Assembly (NCBI GenBank): GCA_023411035.1
Contig: JAEYPE010000169.1
Coordinates: 1-41,011 of the forward strand
Direction: 5' to 3'
Source of the DNA: Pseudomonadota bacterium
Lineage (GTDB): Bacteria > Pseudomonadota > Alphaproteobacteria > Azospirillales > Azospirillaceae
Length of the DNA: 41,011 nucleotides
Shown: in pieces, positions 32,610 through 41,011 of the stretch
How positions within the stretch are numbered: position 1 is the stretch's first letter
How the letters are laid out: each line of letters starts with the position of its first letter
Program-made: the position numbers and the translations under genes
Notes under the pieces: model-generated
Databases searched by the model: none
What the model saw: only the letters and a program-made list of their open reading frames with translations
What the model was told of the DNA's origin: nothing

Positions 32610-33650
32610 TCAGTAGGCGCTGACCAAGACGTTTCGCAGCGTCTTCATCTCCTCCAGCGCCCGCCCGGTGCCCAGCGCGACGCAGGACAGCGGATCGTCC
32701 GCGATGGACACCGGCAGGCCGGTGGCGTGGCGCAGCACGAAGTCCAGGTTGCCCAACAGCGCGCCGCCGCCGGTCAGCACGATGCCCTTGTCCACGATGT
32801 CCGCGGCCAGTTCGGGTGCGGTGTGCTCCAGCGCGACCTTCACCGCCTCGACGATGGCCGACACCGGCTCCGCCAGGGACTCGGCGATCTGCCGCTCGGA
32901 GATGATGAGTTCCTTGGGCACGCCGTTCATCAGGTCGCGGCCCTTGATCTCCAGAATGCGGCCCTCGCCGTCTTCCGGCGGGCAGGCCGAACCGATTTCC
33001 TTCTTGATCCGCTCCGCCGAGCCTTCGCCGACCAGCAGATTGTGGGTGCGGCGGATGTAGCCGATGATGGCCTCGTCCATCTTGTCGCCGCCCACGCGGA
33101 CGGAGCGGGAATAGACGATGCCGCCCAGCGACAGAACGGCCACCTCGGTGGTGCCGCCGCCGATGTCCACGACCATGGAGCCGGTCGGCTCCGTCACCGG
33201 AAGCCCGGCGCCGATCGCGGCGGCCATCGGCTCCTCGATCAGGAAGACGCGGCGGGCGCCGGCGGCCTCCGCCGACTCCTGGATCGCGCGGCGCTCGACG
33301 GCGGTGGAGCCCGACGGCACGCAGATGATGACCTGCGGGCTGGCGAAGCTGCGCCGGTTGTGCACCTTGCGGATGAAGTGCTTGATCATCTCCTCGGCGA
33401 CTTCGAAGTCGGCGATGACGCCGTCGCGGAGGGGCCGGATGGCCTGGATGTTGCCGGGCGTGCGGCCCAGCATCATCTTCGCCTCGTCACCGACGGCCAG
33501 CACCTGCTTCTTGCCGCGGACGTTGGCGATGGCCACCACGGAGGGTTCGTTGAGAACGATGCCTCGGCCCTTGACATAGACCAGGGTGTTGGCCGTCCCC
33601 AAATCGATCGCCATGTCGGCGGAAAGCACGCCGAGGAGTTTGGAAAGCAT
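32610..33650 (-). CDS. mreB: Rod shape-determining actin homologue MreB
   Basis: A 346-residue bacterial actin. The ATPase-fold motifs are MAIDLGTANTLVYVKG (phosphate 1, about residues 13-28), SMVVDIGGGTTEVAVLS (phosphate 2) and GIVLTGGGALLGNLD (adenosine), and family blocks such as RPLRDGVIADFEVAEEMI are present. It polymerises under the inner membrane and positions the elongation machinery. Length and N-terminus (MLSKLLGVLSADMA) are canonical. First gene of the mre operon, with an unusually long 463-base upstream region. Confidence 0.98.
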   Translation of the reverse strand: MLSKLLGVLSADMAIDLGTANTLVYVKGRGIVLNEPSVVAIANVRGKKQVLAVGDEAKMMLGRTPGNIQAIRPLRDGVIADFEVAEEMIKHFIRKVHNRRSFASPQVIICVPSGSTAVERRAIQESAEAAGARRVFLIEEPMAAAIGAGLPVTEPTGSMVVDIGGGTTEVAVLSLGGIVYSRSVRVGGDKMDEAIIGYIRRTHNLLVGEGSAERIKKEIGSACPPEDGEGRILEIKGRDLMNGVPKELIISERQIAESLAEPVSAIVEAVKVALEHTAPELAADIVDKGIVLTGGGALLGNLDFVLRHATGLPVSIADDPLSCVALGTGRALEEMKTLRNVLVSAY

Positions 33651-34113
33651 GGACCCGACTAACTCTTCAATGCGGTTGAGACGGCCTTGCCGGCGATGTG
33701 TCCGCTCCGGTGCGGAGGGCCACGCCCGCCAACGGTTCCATAGACGAATGCCCCTTCGCGCTCAAGCGGAGAGTGCAACCGGCACGCCTTGCCGAACCCT
33801 GTTTCAGGCACCCGTGGGGCGGGCGCCGGCGCCGGTCCGGCGATATGTTGCATGGGAAGCGGACCTTGTTGCAAGGCCGGTCCCGGCAGAATTCTCAGAC
33901 CCCGAAGTCGTGGCGGAACGCCGTCCTCCGGTGCCCGCCAGACTGCCGCTTCAGGGTTAATTTTCCGTCAACAGGAGGCGGGAGCCTCCGGCGTCCGGCC
34001 AACCGCCCCGCTCGCGCCGGGGGTATCTCTAGGCTGATTCCCGACCCGCCGCAACGGCTTTGTATCCGGGTTGGAGCCGGGCTGGAGGCAATGCCGCGGC
34101 CTTGGCGGCAGCG
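33651..34113 (-). promoter_or_regulatory. Long upstream region of mreB
   Basis: 463 bases between yqhA and mreB, both on the minus strand, without a convincing gene. It holds a weak promoter candidate TTGAGC-N17-TATGGA (33765-33737, minus strand), an AT-rich patch with TTGA-N7-TTAA(C) (33971-33957, minus strand; one mismatch from the CtrA consensus TTAA-N7-TTAA), and a CCTTG-CAA-CAAGG inverted repeat near 33865-33877. Which is functional is unknown. Confidence 0.4.
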
Positions 34114-34656
34114 TCAGTGATGGCTGGATTTTTCCGCCGCCGCGGCCTTGCCATGCGCCCCGTGATGCCCCCCCTCCAGCCGGTCCATCAGGGCCAGAAG
34201 GACGCCCGACACCACGAAGGTCATGTGGACGATGACCATCCACATCAGGTTTTCCTTGCTGGTGTTGTCGATGTTCATGAAGCTCTTCAGCAGGTGGATG
34301 CCGGAGATCGCCACGATGGAGGCGATCAGCTTCAGCTTCAGCCCGCCGAAATCGACCTTGCCCATCCAGTCCGGGCGATCCTTGTGGTCGGCCACGTCGA
34401 TCTTGGACACGAAGTTCTCGTACCCGGAAAAGATCACCATCAGCAGCAGATTGCCGGCCAGCGACAGGTCGATCAGCGTCAGCACGGCCAGAAGCACGTC
34501 CTTTTCCTGCATCTCCAGCACATGCGGGACGATGTGGAAAATCTCCTGCGCAAACTTCGCCAGCAGGAGCACCAGTGACACGACAAGCCCCAGATAGAAG
34601 GGCGCGAGCAGCCAGCGGCTGGAAAAGATGATCTGTTCGAAACGGCGTTCGATCAT
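34114..34656 (-). CDS. UPF0114/YqhA-family inner-membrane protein (TIGR00645)
   Basis: A 180-residue protein with four membrane segments. Family landmarks are FSSRWLLAPFYLGLV at the N-terminus, FSGYENFVSKIDVADH in the middle and LKLIASIVAISGIHLLKSFMNID. Function is unknown in the family. The C-terminus is His-rich (GGHHGAHGKAAAAEKSSHH), which could bind metal or simply be a disordered tail. ATG 34656 aligns with the family start; the frame is open upstream with another ATG, but that extension is Pro/Ser-rich. It is divergent from phoU. Confidence 0.92.
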   Translation of the reverse strand: MIERRFEQIIFSSRWLLAPFYLGLVVSLVLLLAKFAQEIFHIVPHVLEMQEKDVLLAVLTLIDLSLAGNLLLMVIFSGYENFVSKIDVADHKDRPDWMGKVDFGGLKLKLIASIVAISGIHLLKSFMNIDNTSKENLMWMVIVHMTFVVSGVLLALMDRLEGGHHGAHGKAAAAEKSSHH

Positions 34657-34797
34657 GACGGTCGGCGTCCGTGAATAGCCAAAAGGGGTAGGAGGCCCCG
34701 ACTCTTGCCATTTCGCAGATGCGAAATCAACCATTCCCATATCCTGTCCGCCGCGCCGGATTGCTGGAAGCAGGCTGGTTCGCGGCGTCACGAAATT

Positions 34798-34817
34798 GTA
34801 ACGTCCCGTGCCGTTAC
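34798..34817. promoter_or_regulatory. Inverted repeat in the yqhA-phoU divergent region
   Basis: GTAACG (34798-34803) and CGTTAC (34812-34817) form a perfect 6-bp dyad with an 8-base spacer, 47 bases before the phoU ATG. It could be an operator. It does not resemble the PhoB box (CTGTCAT direct repeats), and no clear PhoB box was found upstream of phoU. Confidence 0.4.
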
Positions 34818-34863
34818 CGCCCCCCGACATTGGGGTGTCACCGCATCGACAAGGCCCGCTCCC

Positions 34864-35568
34864 ATGAAGCACCCCACCCCGCACATCGTCACCGCGTTCG
34901 AAGACGCCATGAAGCGGCTGAAGGCCGGCATCGTGCAGATGGCGGGGGCGGCGGAGACCCAGTTGGACGGTGCGCTGGCCTGCCTGACCCAACGCAACCC
35001 GGAGCAGGCCCGCGCCATCGTGGAATCGGACGCGCGGCTCGACAGCTACGAACATGAGATCGAGGCGAACTGCATGCGCATGCTGGTGCTGCGCCAGCCG
35101 GTGGCCGACGACCTGCGCGAGGTGATCGCCGCCCTGAAGATCGCCGGCAACCTGGAGCGCGTGGGCGACCACGCCGCCAACACCGCCCGCCGGGCCGTCG
35201 CCATCGCCGAGTTCCCCGAGTCATCCGCGATGAGCACCCTGCCCAACCTGGGCCGTCTGGTGCGCCAGCGCCTGACCACGGCGGTGGATGCCTATGTGGA
35301 CGGCGACACCGAACTGGCCCTGCGCGTCTGGCGCACCGATGACGAGGTGGATGAGCTGTACACCAGCCTGTGCGACAGCATCACCCGCTCCGCCGCACAG
35401 GCGCCGGAGATGTTCACCGCCCACATGCACCTTCTGTTCATCGCCAAAAGCCTGGAGCGCATCGGCGACCACGCGACCAACATCGCGGAGGTGGTGCATT
35501 TCGTGTCCACGGGCCGCCCCCTGCTGGACGAGCGCCCCAAGGCGGACCGGTCGCGGGGGGATGTGTAA
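34864..35568 (+). CDS. phoU: PhoU-family phosphate regulator
   Basis: A 234-residue two-repeat helical protein. Each repeat carries the metal-binding PhoU motif: NLERVGDHAANTARRA (about residues 97-112) and SLERIGDHATNIAEVV (about 196-211). PhoU damps the PhoR-PhoB phosphate response and Pst uptake. Here it stands alone, without pstSCAB, phoB or phoR in the window, so it may be the main PhoU encoded away from pst or a paralogue. ATG 34864 matches the usual N-terminus (HIVTAFEDAMKRLK). It ends at a bidirectional terminator shared with ilvC. Confidence 0.95.
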   Translation: MKHPTPHIVTAFEDAMKRLKAGIVQMAGAAETQLDGALACLTQRNPEQARAIVESDARLDSYEHEIEANCMRMLVLRQPVADDLREVIAALKIAGNLERVGDHAANTARRAVAIAEFPESSAMSTLPNLGRLVRQRLTTAVDAYVDGDTELALRVWRTDDEVDELYTSLCDSITRSAAQAPEMFTAHMHLLFIAKSLERIGDHATNIAEVVHFVSTGRPLLDERPKADRSRGDV

Positions 35569-35589
35569 GGACGGCCGCCCCAAAACGAA

Positions 35590-35613
35590 AAAGCGCGCCT
35601 CGCGGCGCGCTTT
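35590..35613. terminator. Bidirectional intrinsic terminator between phoU and ilvC
   Basis: Perfect 10-bp stem AAAGCGCGCC / GGCGCGCTTT with loop TCGC. On the minus strand (ilvC) it ends in TTTTT then CGTTTT, a good U-tract; on the plus strand (phoU) TTTCCC follows, weaker. Confidence 0.88.
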
Positions 35614-35637
35614 CCCGTTCTTACAGCCAAGAACCGA

Positions 35638-36657
35638 TCAGTTCTTGCTCTTGTCCACCAGACGGCGCTCGGCGATCCAGGGCATCATGGCGCGCAGCTT
35701 CTCGCCGACCTGCTCGATCGAGTGCTCGGCGTTGCGGCGGCGGGTCGCCTTGAAGGACGGCTGGCCGGCCTTGCACTCCAGCATCCAGTCGCGGACGAAA
35801 CGGCCCGTCTGGATGTCCTCCAGAACGCGCTTCATCTCGGCCTTGGTCTCGGCGGTGATGATGCGCGGGCCGGTCTTGTAGTCGCCGTATTCGGCGGTGT
35901 TGGAGATCGAGTAGCGCATGTTGGCCATGCCGCCCTCATACATGAGGTCGACGATCAGCTTCACTTCGTGCAGGCACTCGAAATAGGCCATCTCCGGGGC
36001 GTAGCCGGCCTCGGTCAGCGTCTCGTAGCCGGCCTTGATCAGCTCCGTCAGGCCGCCGCAGAGCACGGCCTGCTCGCCGAACAGGTCGGTCTCGCACTCT
36101 TCCTTGAAGGTCGTCTCGATGATGCCGGCGCGGCCGCCGCCGATGGCCGAGGCGTAGGACAGGGCGATGTCCAGCGCGTTGCCCGAGGCGTTCTGGTGCA
36201 CGGCCACGAGGCAGGGCACGCCGCCGCCGCGCTGGTACTCGCCGCGGACGGTGTGGCCCGGGCCCTTCGGCGCGATCATGAACACGTCGAGGTCGGCGCG
36301 CGGCTCGATCAGGTTGAAGTGCACGTTCAGGCCGTGCGCGAAGGCCAGGGCGGCGCCTTCCTTCAGGTTCTTGGCGAGATCGTCACGGTACAGGTCGGCC
36401 TGCAGCTCGTCGGGGGTGAGGATCATCACCACGTCGGCCCAGGCGGCGGCCTCGCCCGGAGCCATGACCGTGAAGCCGGCGGCCTCGGCCTTCTTGATGG
36501 TGGCCGAACCCGGGCGGAGGGCGATGCGCACGTCCTTCACGCCGCTGTCACGCAGGTTGTTGGCGTGGGCGTGGCCCTGGCTGCCGTAGCCGACGATGAC
36601 GACCTTCTTCCCCTTGATCAGGTTCACGTCGGCATCACGATCATAATAGACGCGCAT
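35638..36657 (-). CDS. ilvC: Ketol-acid reductoisomerase, class I
   Basis: A 339-residue enzyme that isomerises and reduces acetolactate or acetohydroxybutyrate with NADPH in valine/isoleucine synthesis. The Rossmann motif is GYGSQG (residues 23-28), followed by ALRPGSAT, where the Arg and Ser contact the NADPH phosphate. Catalytic His108 lies in AFAHGLN, and metal ligands Asp191 and Glu195 in ETDLFGEQ. The length is typical of the short class I form. ATG 36657 follows AAGGA by about nine bases. It lies 191 bases after ilvN, beyond a terminator and with its own candidate promoter, so it can be expressed separately from ilvBN. Confidence 0.98.
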   Translation of the reverse strand: MRVYYDRDADVNLIKGKKVVIVGYGSQGHAHANNLRDSGVKDVRIALRPGSATIKKAEAAGFTVMAPGEAAAWADVVMILTPDELQADLYRDDLAKNLKEGAALAFAHGLNVHFNLIEPRADLDVFMIAPKGPGHTVRGEYQRGGGVPCLVAVHQNASGNALDIALSYASAIGGGRAGIIETTFKEECETDLFGEQAVLCGGLTELIKAGYETLTEAGYAPEMAYFECLHEVKLIVDLMYEGGMANMRYSISNTAEYGDYKTGPRIITAETKAEMKRVLEDIQTGRFVRDWMLECKAGQPSFKATRRRNAEHSIEQVGEKLRAMMPWIAERRLVDKSKN

Positions 36658-36709
36658 GGTGATCTTCCTTGGATTTTTCGATCTGGTGGTGCGAGTTTTG
36701 CGCAGCGGA

Positions 36710-36739
36710 ATTACTCCACCGGCGCTGGGGCCACGTCAA
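36710..36739 (-). promoter_or_regulatory. Candidate ilvC promoter
   Basis: On the minus strand TTGACG (36739-36734), an 18-base spacer and AGTAAT (36715-36710), about 52 bases before the ilvC ATG. The TTGAC of the -35 lies in a 13-bp tandem duplication, so two overlapping -35 candidates exist. Confidence 0.5.
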
Positions 36740-36760
36740 GCACAAGAGTCAAGCACAAGA
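36735..36760 (+). repeat. Perfect 13-bp tandem duplication upstream of ilvC
   Basis: GTCAAGCACAAGA occurs at 36735-36747 and 36748-36760. On the minus strand each copy ends in TTGAC. Confidence 0.9.
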
Positions 36761-36778
36761 CTGTTCGGCAGACCTGCG

Positions 36779-36822
36779 AAAAGACGGCGGGCCGGGCCGT
36801 TCCGCCCTCATGGCCCGCCGTC
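36779..36822 (-). terminator. Intrinsic terminator after ilvN
   Basis: On the minus strand GACGGCGGGCC (36822-36812) pairs perfectly over 11 bases with GGCCCGCCGTC (36793-36783), followed by TTTT (36782-36779). The 18-base loop is longer than usual. It probably ends or attenuates the ilvBN transcript before ilvC. Confidence 0.7.
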
Positions 36823-36836
36823 ATGGCCCACCGTCA
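36811..36836 (+). repeat. 13-bp tandem repeat covering one terminator arm
   Basis: TGGCCCGCCGTCA (36811-36823) and TGGCCCACCGTCA (36824-36836), one mismatch. Both copies can pair with the other arm of the ilvN terminator. Confidence 0.8.
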
Positions 36837-36848
36837 TTGGCGCCGGGA

Positions 36849-37355
36849 TCAGAACCCGGCGGCTCCCTTGGACATGGCGACGACGCCGGTGCGGCTGGCC
36901 TCGACGAGGCCGAGCTGGGCCATCAGCCCGACGAAGTCGTCCACCTCGTCCGTCGTGCCGGTCAGCTCGAACACGAAGGAGGTCAGGGTGGCGTCCACGA
37001 CCTTCGCCTTGAAGATGTCGGCCAGACGCAGCGCCTCGATGCGGCGGTCGCCGGTGCCGGCGACCTTCACCAGCGCCAGTTCGCGCTCCACAGACGGCCC
37101 TTCGTCCGTCAGGTCGTGCACCTTGTGCACCGGCACGAGGCGGTCGAGCTGGGCCTTGATCTGCTCCACCACCATGCGGGTGCCGGAGGTGACCAGGGTG
37201 ATGCGCGACAGGTGGTCGGCGTTGTTCACCTCCGCCACCGTCAGGCTTTCGATGTTGTAGCCGCGGCCCGAGAACAGCCCGATGACGCGGGCCAGCACGC
37301 CCGGCTCGTTGTCCACCAGCACGGCGATGGTGTGCTTTTCGATCTTGTCTTCCAC
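36849..37355 (-). CDS. ilvN: Acetolactate synthase small (regulatory) subunit
   Basis: A 168-residue regulatory subunit, length typical of the IlvH/IlvN type. An N-terminal ACT domain (about residues 7-80; HTIAVLVDNEPGVLARVIG, then YNIESLTVAEV) binds valine for feedback control; the C-terminal domain contacts the catalytic subunit. The start is GTG 37355 with GGGGGAG nine bases upstream. It lies 47 bases after ilvB and is cotranscribed with it. Confidence 0.97.
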   Translation of the reverse strand: MEDKIEKHTIAVLVDNEPGVLARVIGLFSGRGYNIESLTVAEVNNADHLSRITLVTSGTRMVVEQIKAQLDRLVPVHKVHDLTDEGPSVERELALVKVAGTGDRRIEALRLADIFKAKVVDATLTSFVFELTGTTDEVDDFVGLMAQLGLVEASRTGVVAMSKGAAGF

Positions 37356-37402
37356 GATCCGTACTCCCCCAGAGGGCCTTTATCCGTTTGCCGATGCCGC
37401 GA

Positions 37403-39166
<1,764 letters not shown>

Positions 39167-39481
39167 AGCTCACGACCTTCCAATGTGGGCCCCTCTTTTC
39201 ACGGGCGGCCCTGTTCCTTCTCAAACCCCGGCAACGGCCCGCAGGGAAAACAAGGGGTTATCCCCAAAGGCGGAGGCCGGGACCGGCAAACTAGACAATC
39301 CTCCGGTCGCCGGTCAACCCATTTTGCGAATGATCGAAAAGATTTTTTGCCGCAGTTTTTCCAATTATTTCGCAAGCTGGAAAGACCGCCCTCACCGCGA
39401 GCCCCGCCCGGAAACGCTTACGGCCTGCCCCGCGGGGGCGGGGGCAGGCCGTGCGTCGGAGCCGGCAAGGAGAGGAAGGGG
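39167..39481 (-). promoter_or_regulatory. Upstream region of ilvB
   Basis: 315 bases without a gene. On the minus strand TTGACC (39317-39312), an 18-base spacer and TAGTTT (39293-39288) form a promoter candidate, leaving a leader of about 115 bases. I looked for a leader peptide rich in Leu, Ile or Val and for a terminator-antiterminator pair; neither is convincing. An AT-rich patch lies at 39321-39370, upstream of the -35. Confidence 0.45.
39420..39452 (-). terminator. Strong hairpin after the aminotransferase gene
   Basis: Perfect 12-bp stem ACGGCCTGCCCC (39420-39431) / GGGGCAGGCCGT (39441-39452) with a 9-base loop, 30 bases after the aminotransferase stop. No T-run follows, but stem stability suggests a transcript end. 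Confidence 0.6.
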
Positions 39482-40696
39482 TTACGCCGCGACCGTCTGA
39501 AGCAGACCGCACAGACGCCGCACGCCTTCGCGGATGCGCTCCGGGTTGTTGTTGGAGAAGCTGAGGCGCAGCGTGTTCTTCCCCGACCGGTCGGCGTGGA
39601 AGGCGGAACCGGGGACGAAGGCCACGTTGGCCTCCTTGATGGCGCGGGCCAGCAGGTCCGTTCCGTCGATGCCCTCCGGCAGTTCGATCCAGACGAACAT
39701 GCCGCCTTCCGGCTTCGTCCAGGTCACCCCCGCCGGGGCGAAATCGGCCAACGCGGTGAGCAGCGCGTCGCGGCGCTCCTTGTAGCTGCCGCGCAGGCGG
39801 CGGATGTGCGCGTCGAAGTTCTGCGACACCACGTCGTGCAGCACGATCTGGTTGATGGTGCTGGTGTGCAGGTCGCCGGCCTGCTTCATCAGCACCAGCC
39901 GGTTGATCACCTCCGCCGGGCCGTTGATCCAGCCAACGCGGAAGGCCGGCACCATCGTCTTGGAGAAGGAGCCGCAATAGATCACGTTGGTGATCTTGCC
40001 GCCGTTGCGGGCCGCGTCCAGCGCCACGATGGGCGGGATCGCCTCGCCGTCGTAACGCAGTTCGGTGTAGGCGGCGTCCTCCACGATCGGCACGCCGTGC
40101 TTGGCGCAGAGGTCCAGCAGCGCCTCGCGCCGGGCGCGCGACACGGTGGTGCCGTTGGGATTCTGGAAGTCGGGGACGAGGTAGAAGAACTTCGGCTTCT
40201 GCTCCAGCGCCGCTTCCACAGCGGCCAGTTCCGGACCTTCCTCGTCTCCGGGGACGGAGAGATACTGCGGCTCGTAGGGCGAGAAGGCCTGGAGCGCGCC
40301 GAGATAGGTCGGGCGGGTCACCAGAATCTTTTCGCCCGGCCCGATCAGCAGCTTGCCGACGAACTCCAGCGCCTGCTGCGATCCGCTGGTCACCAGCACC
40401 TCGTCCAGCCCGGCCTGGATGCCGTGGCGGCCCATATAGGCGCAGATCCATTCGCGCAGCGGGGTGTAGCCCTCGCTGATGGTGTACTGAAGCGCGCCGC
40501 CGGCCCCGGCGTTGGACTGGAAGATCTTCTCATAGGCGCGGGCGATGGCCGCGGTCGGGAAGAAGTCGGGGTCCGGAATGCCCCCGGCGAACGAGATGAT
40601 CTCCGGCCGGTCGATCAGCTTCAGCAGTTCCCGGATTTCCGAAGCCGTCATGCCGCCGACGCGGCCGGCAAACACGTTTCCCCAATCGACCGTCAC
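39482..40696 (-). CDS. PLP-dependent class I/II aminotransferase (2-aminoadipate/aromatic aminotransferase-like)
   Basis: A 404-residue fold-type I aminotransferase. Visible sites are ISFAGGIPDPDFFP at the N-terminus, VTSGSQQALEF, the cofactor Asn in DFQNPNG (about 176-182), Asp207 in VEDAAY, the Schiff-base Lys246 in SFSKTMVPAFRVGW with Arg253, and the substrate-carboxylate Arg in TLRLSFS. This subgroup (LysN/ARO8/MocR-domain-like) acts on 2-aminoadipate, aromatic or branched-chain amino acids; the exact substrate is uncertain. Closeness to ilvBN suggests, without proof, a branched-chain role. GTG 40696 is chosen because AGGAGG lies seven bases upstream; the TTG at 40702 would be too close. 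It follows miaA by 18 bases. Confidence 0.93.
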   Translation of the reverse strand: MTVDWGNVFAGRVGGMTASEIRELLKLIDRPEIISFAGGIPDPDFFPTAAIARAYEKIFQSNAGAGGALQYTISEGYTPLREWICAYMGRHGIQAGLDEVLVTSGSQQALEFVGKLLIGPGEKILVTRPTYLGALQAFSPYEPQYLSVPGDEEGPELAAVEAALEQKPKFFYLVPDFQNPNGTTVSRARREALLDLCAKHGVPIVEDAAYTELRYDGEAIPPIVALDAARNGGKITNVIYCGSFSKTMVPAFRVGWINGPAEVINRLVLMKQAGDLHTSTINQIVLHDVVSQNFDAHIRRLRGSYKERRDALLTALADFAPAGVTWTKPEGGMFVWIELPEGIDGTDLLARAIKEANVAFVPGSAFHADRSGKNTLRLSFSNNNPERIREGVRRLCGLLQTVAA

Positions 40697-40714
40697 TTTC
40701 AATCCTCCTGAGGC

Positions 40715-41011
40715 TCAACGACGCAACGTCGTTTCAAGATAGGTCAGTATTGCTTCACTAAGCGGTCTTGAGTAGAGCGAATTGATCGTATGGCAGCCAT
40801 GCGCAGCGGACGCCGGCGGACGGGCCGCGAGCTGATGGCGGAACCATGTGACCTGCCGCTTCGCGTAGCGGCGCGTGGATTGCAGAGCCAGCGCAATGGC
40901 TTCGTCGAGCGTCAGTGCGCCGCGCAGATGGTCGCGCAGTTCCGGCACACCCAGAGCCTTCATCGCCGGAAGGTCGGGATCGAGGGCGAGCGCGTCCAAC
41001 CGCCGCACCTC
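40715..41011 (-). CDS. miaA: tRNA dimethylallyltransferase, C-terminal part (cut by window edge)
   Basis: The visible 98 codons encode the C-terminus of MiaA: DPDLPAMKALGVPELRDHL, TLDEAIALALQSTRRYAKRQVTWFRHQL. The ARRYAKRQxTWFR-type block and 'MKALGVPEL' are diagnostic. MiaA adds dimethylallyl to A37 of tRNAs that read UNN codons. The N-terminal P-loop and most of the protein lie beyond base 41011. The last 30 residues (ASAAHGCHTINSLYSRPLSEAILTYL region) are less conserved. Confidence 0.92.
   Translation of the reverse strand, partial: EVRRLDALALDPDLPAMKALGVPELRDHLRGALTLDEAIALALQSTRRYAKRQVTWFRHQLAARPPASAAHGCHTINSLYSRPLSEAILTYLETTLRR

Noticed and set aside
34748..34860. PhoB box upstream of phoU
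   Set aside because: The TGTCAC at about 34837 is isolated; no second heptamer at 11-base spacing.
39167..39300. Leader-peptide attenuator upstream of ilvB
   Set aside because: No short frame with runs of Leu, Ile or Val codons and no terminator with a U-tract was found in the leader.

Overview
The window is high-GC chromosomal DNA of an alphaproteobacterium, most likely Azospirillum or a close Rhodospirillales relative. This is inferred from protein character, gene order (miaA, aminotransferase, ilvB, ilvN, ilvC; mreB, mreC, mreD, mrdA) and codon bias; no rRNA or tRNA gene is present to fix the taxonomy. Almost all of it is ordinary densely packed core or transport sequence. The one mobile element is a decayed ISAs1-family insertion sequence.

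Left part (1-11.5 kb): a partial SRAP (YedK/HMCES-like) gene; an orphan molybdenum hydroxylase large subunit with the form II CoxL-type AYRGAGR loop; a stand-alone EAL c-di-GMP phosphodiesterase behind a promoter with a perfect palindrome between its -35 and -10; a small hypothetical gene; a large GH13-GlgE fusion; a divergent PPK2 polyphosphate kinase; a ClC-type anion transporter with CBS domains and divergent motifs; and a secreted protein of unknown function.

Middle (11.6-25.7 kb, all minus strand): two transport systems. The first is a five-component branched-chain-amino-acid-type (Liv-type) ABC transporter encoded by four genes (binding protein, LivH, a LivM-LivG fusion, LivF). Its leader contains an unmistakable TPP riboswitch (THI box, 16184-16262). 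That makes it a candidate thiamine or thiamine-precursor importer rather than a leucine importer, and it is the most interesting item in the window. The second is an eight-gene nucleoside uptake and salvage operon: Bmp-type binding protein, double ATPase, two permeases, cdd, purine nucleoside phosphorylase, deoC, deoA. It reads as a complete route from imported nucleosides to bases and central-carbon metabolites, lacking only phosphopentomutase. A DMT/EamA transporter lies between the two systems.

Right part (25.8-41 kb): LysE and DedA membrane proteins; the ISAs1 element (27350-28573) with recognisable 13-bp ends and a frameshifted transposase; a small secreted protein; the rod-shape cluster mreB-mreC-mreD-mrdA (minus strand); a UPF0114/YqhA membrane protein divergent from a stand-alone phoU; and the branched-chain amino acid genes ilvB-ilvN and ilvC. 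A terminator and a candidate separate ilvC promoter lie between ilvN and ilvC. An aminotransferase and the 3' part of miaA close the window.

Intergenic regions hold several short tandem duplications and inverted repeats, listed separately. No CRISPR array, prophage, tRNA or rRNA was seen. Very long open frames opposite the real genes are products of GC-rich third positions.
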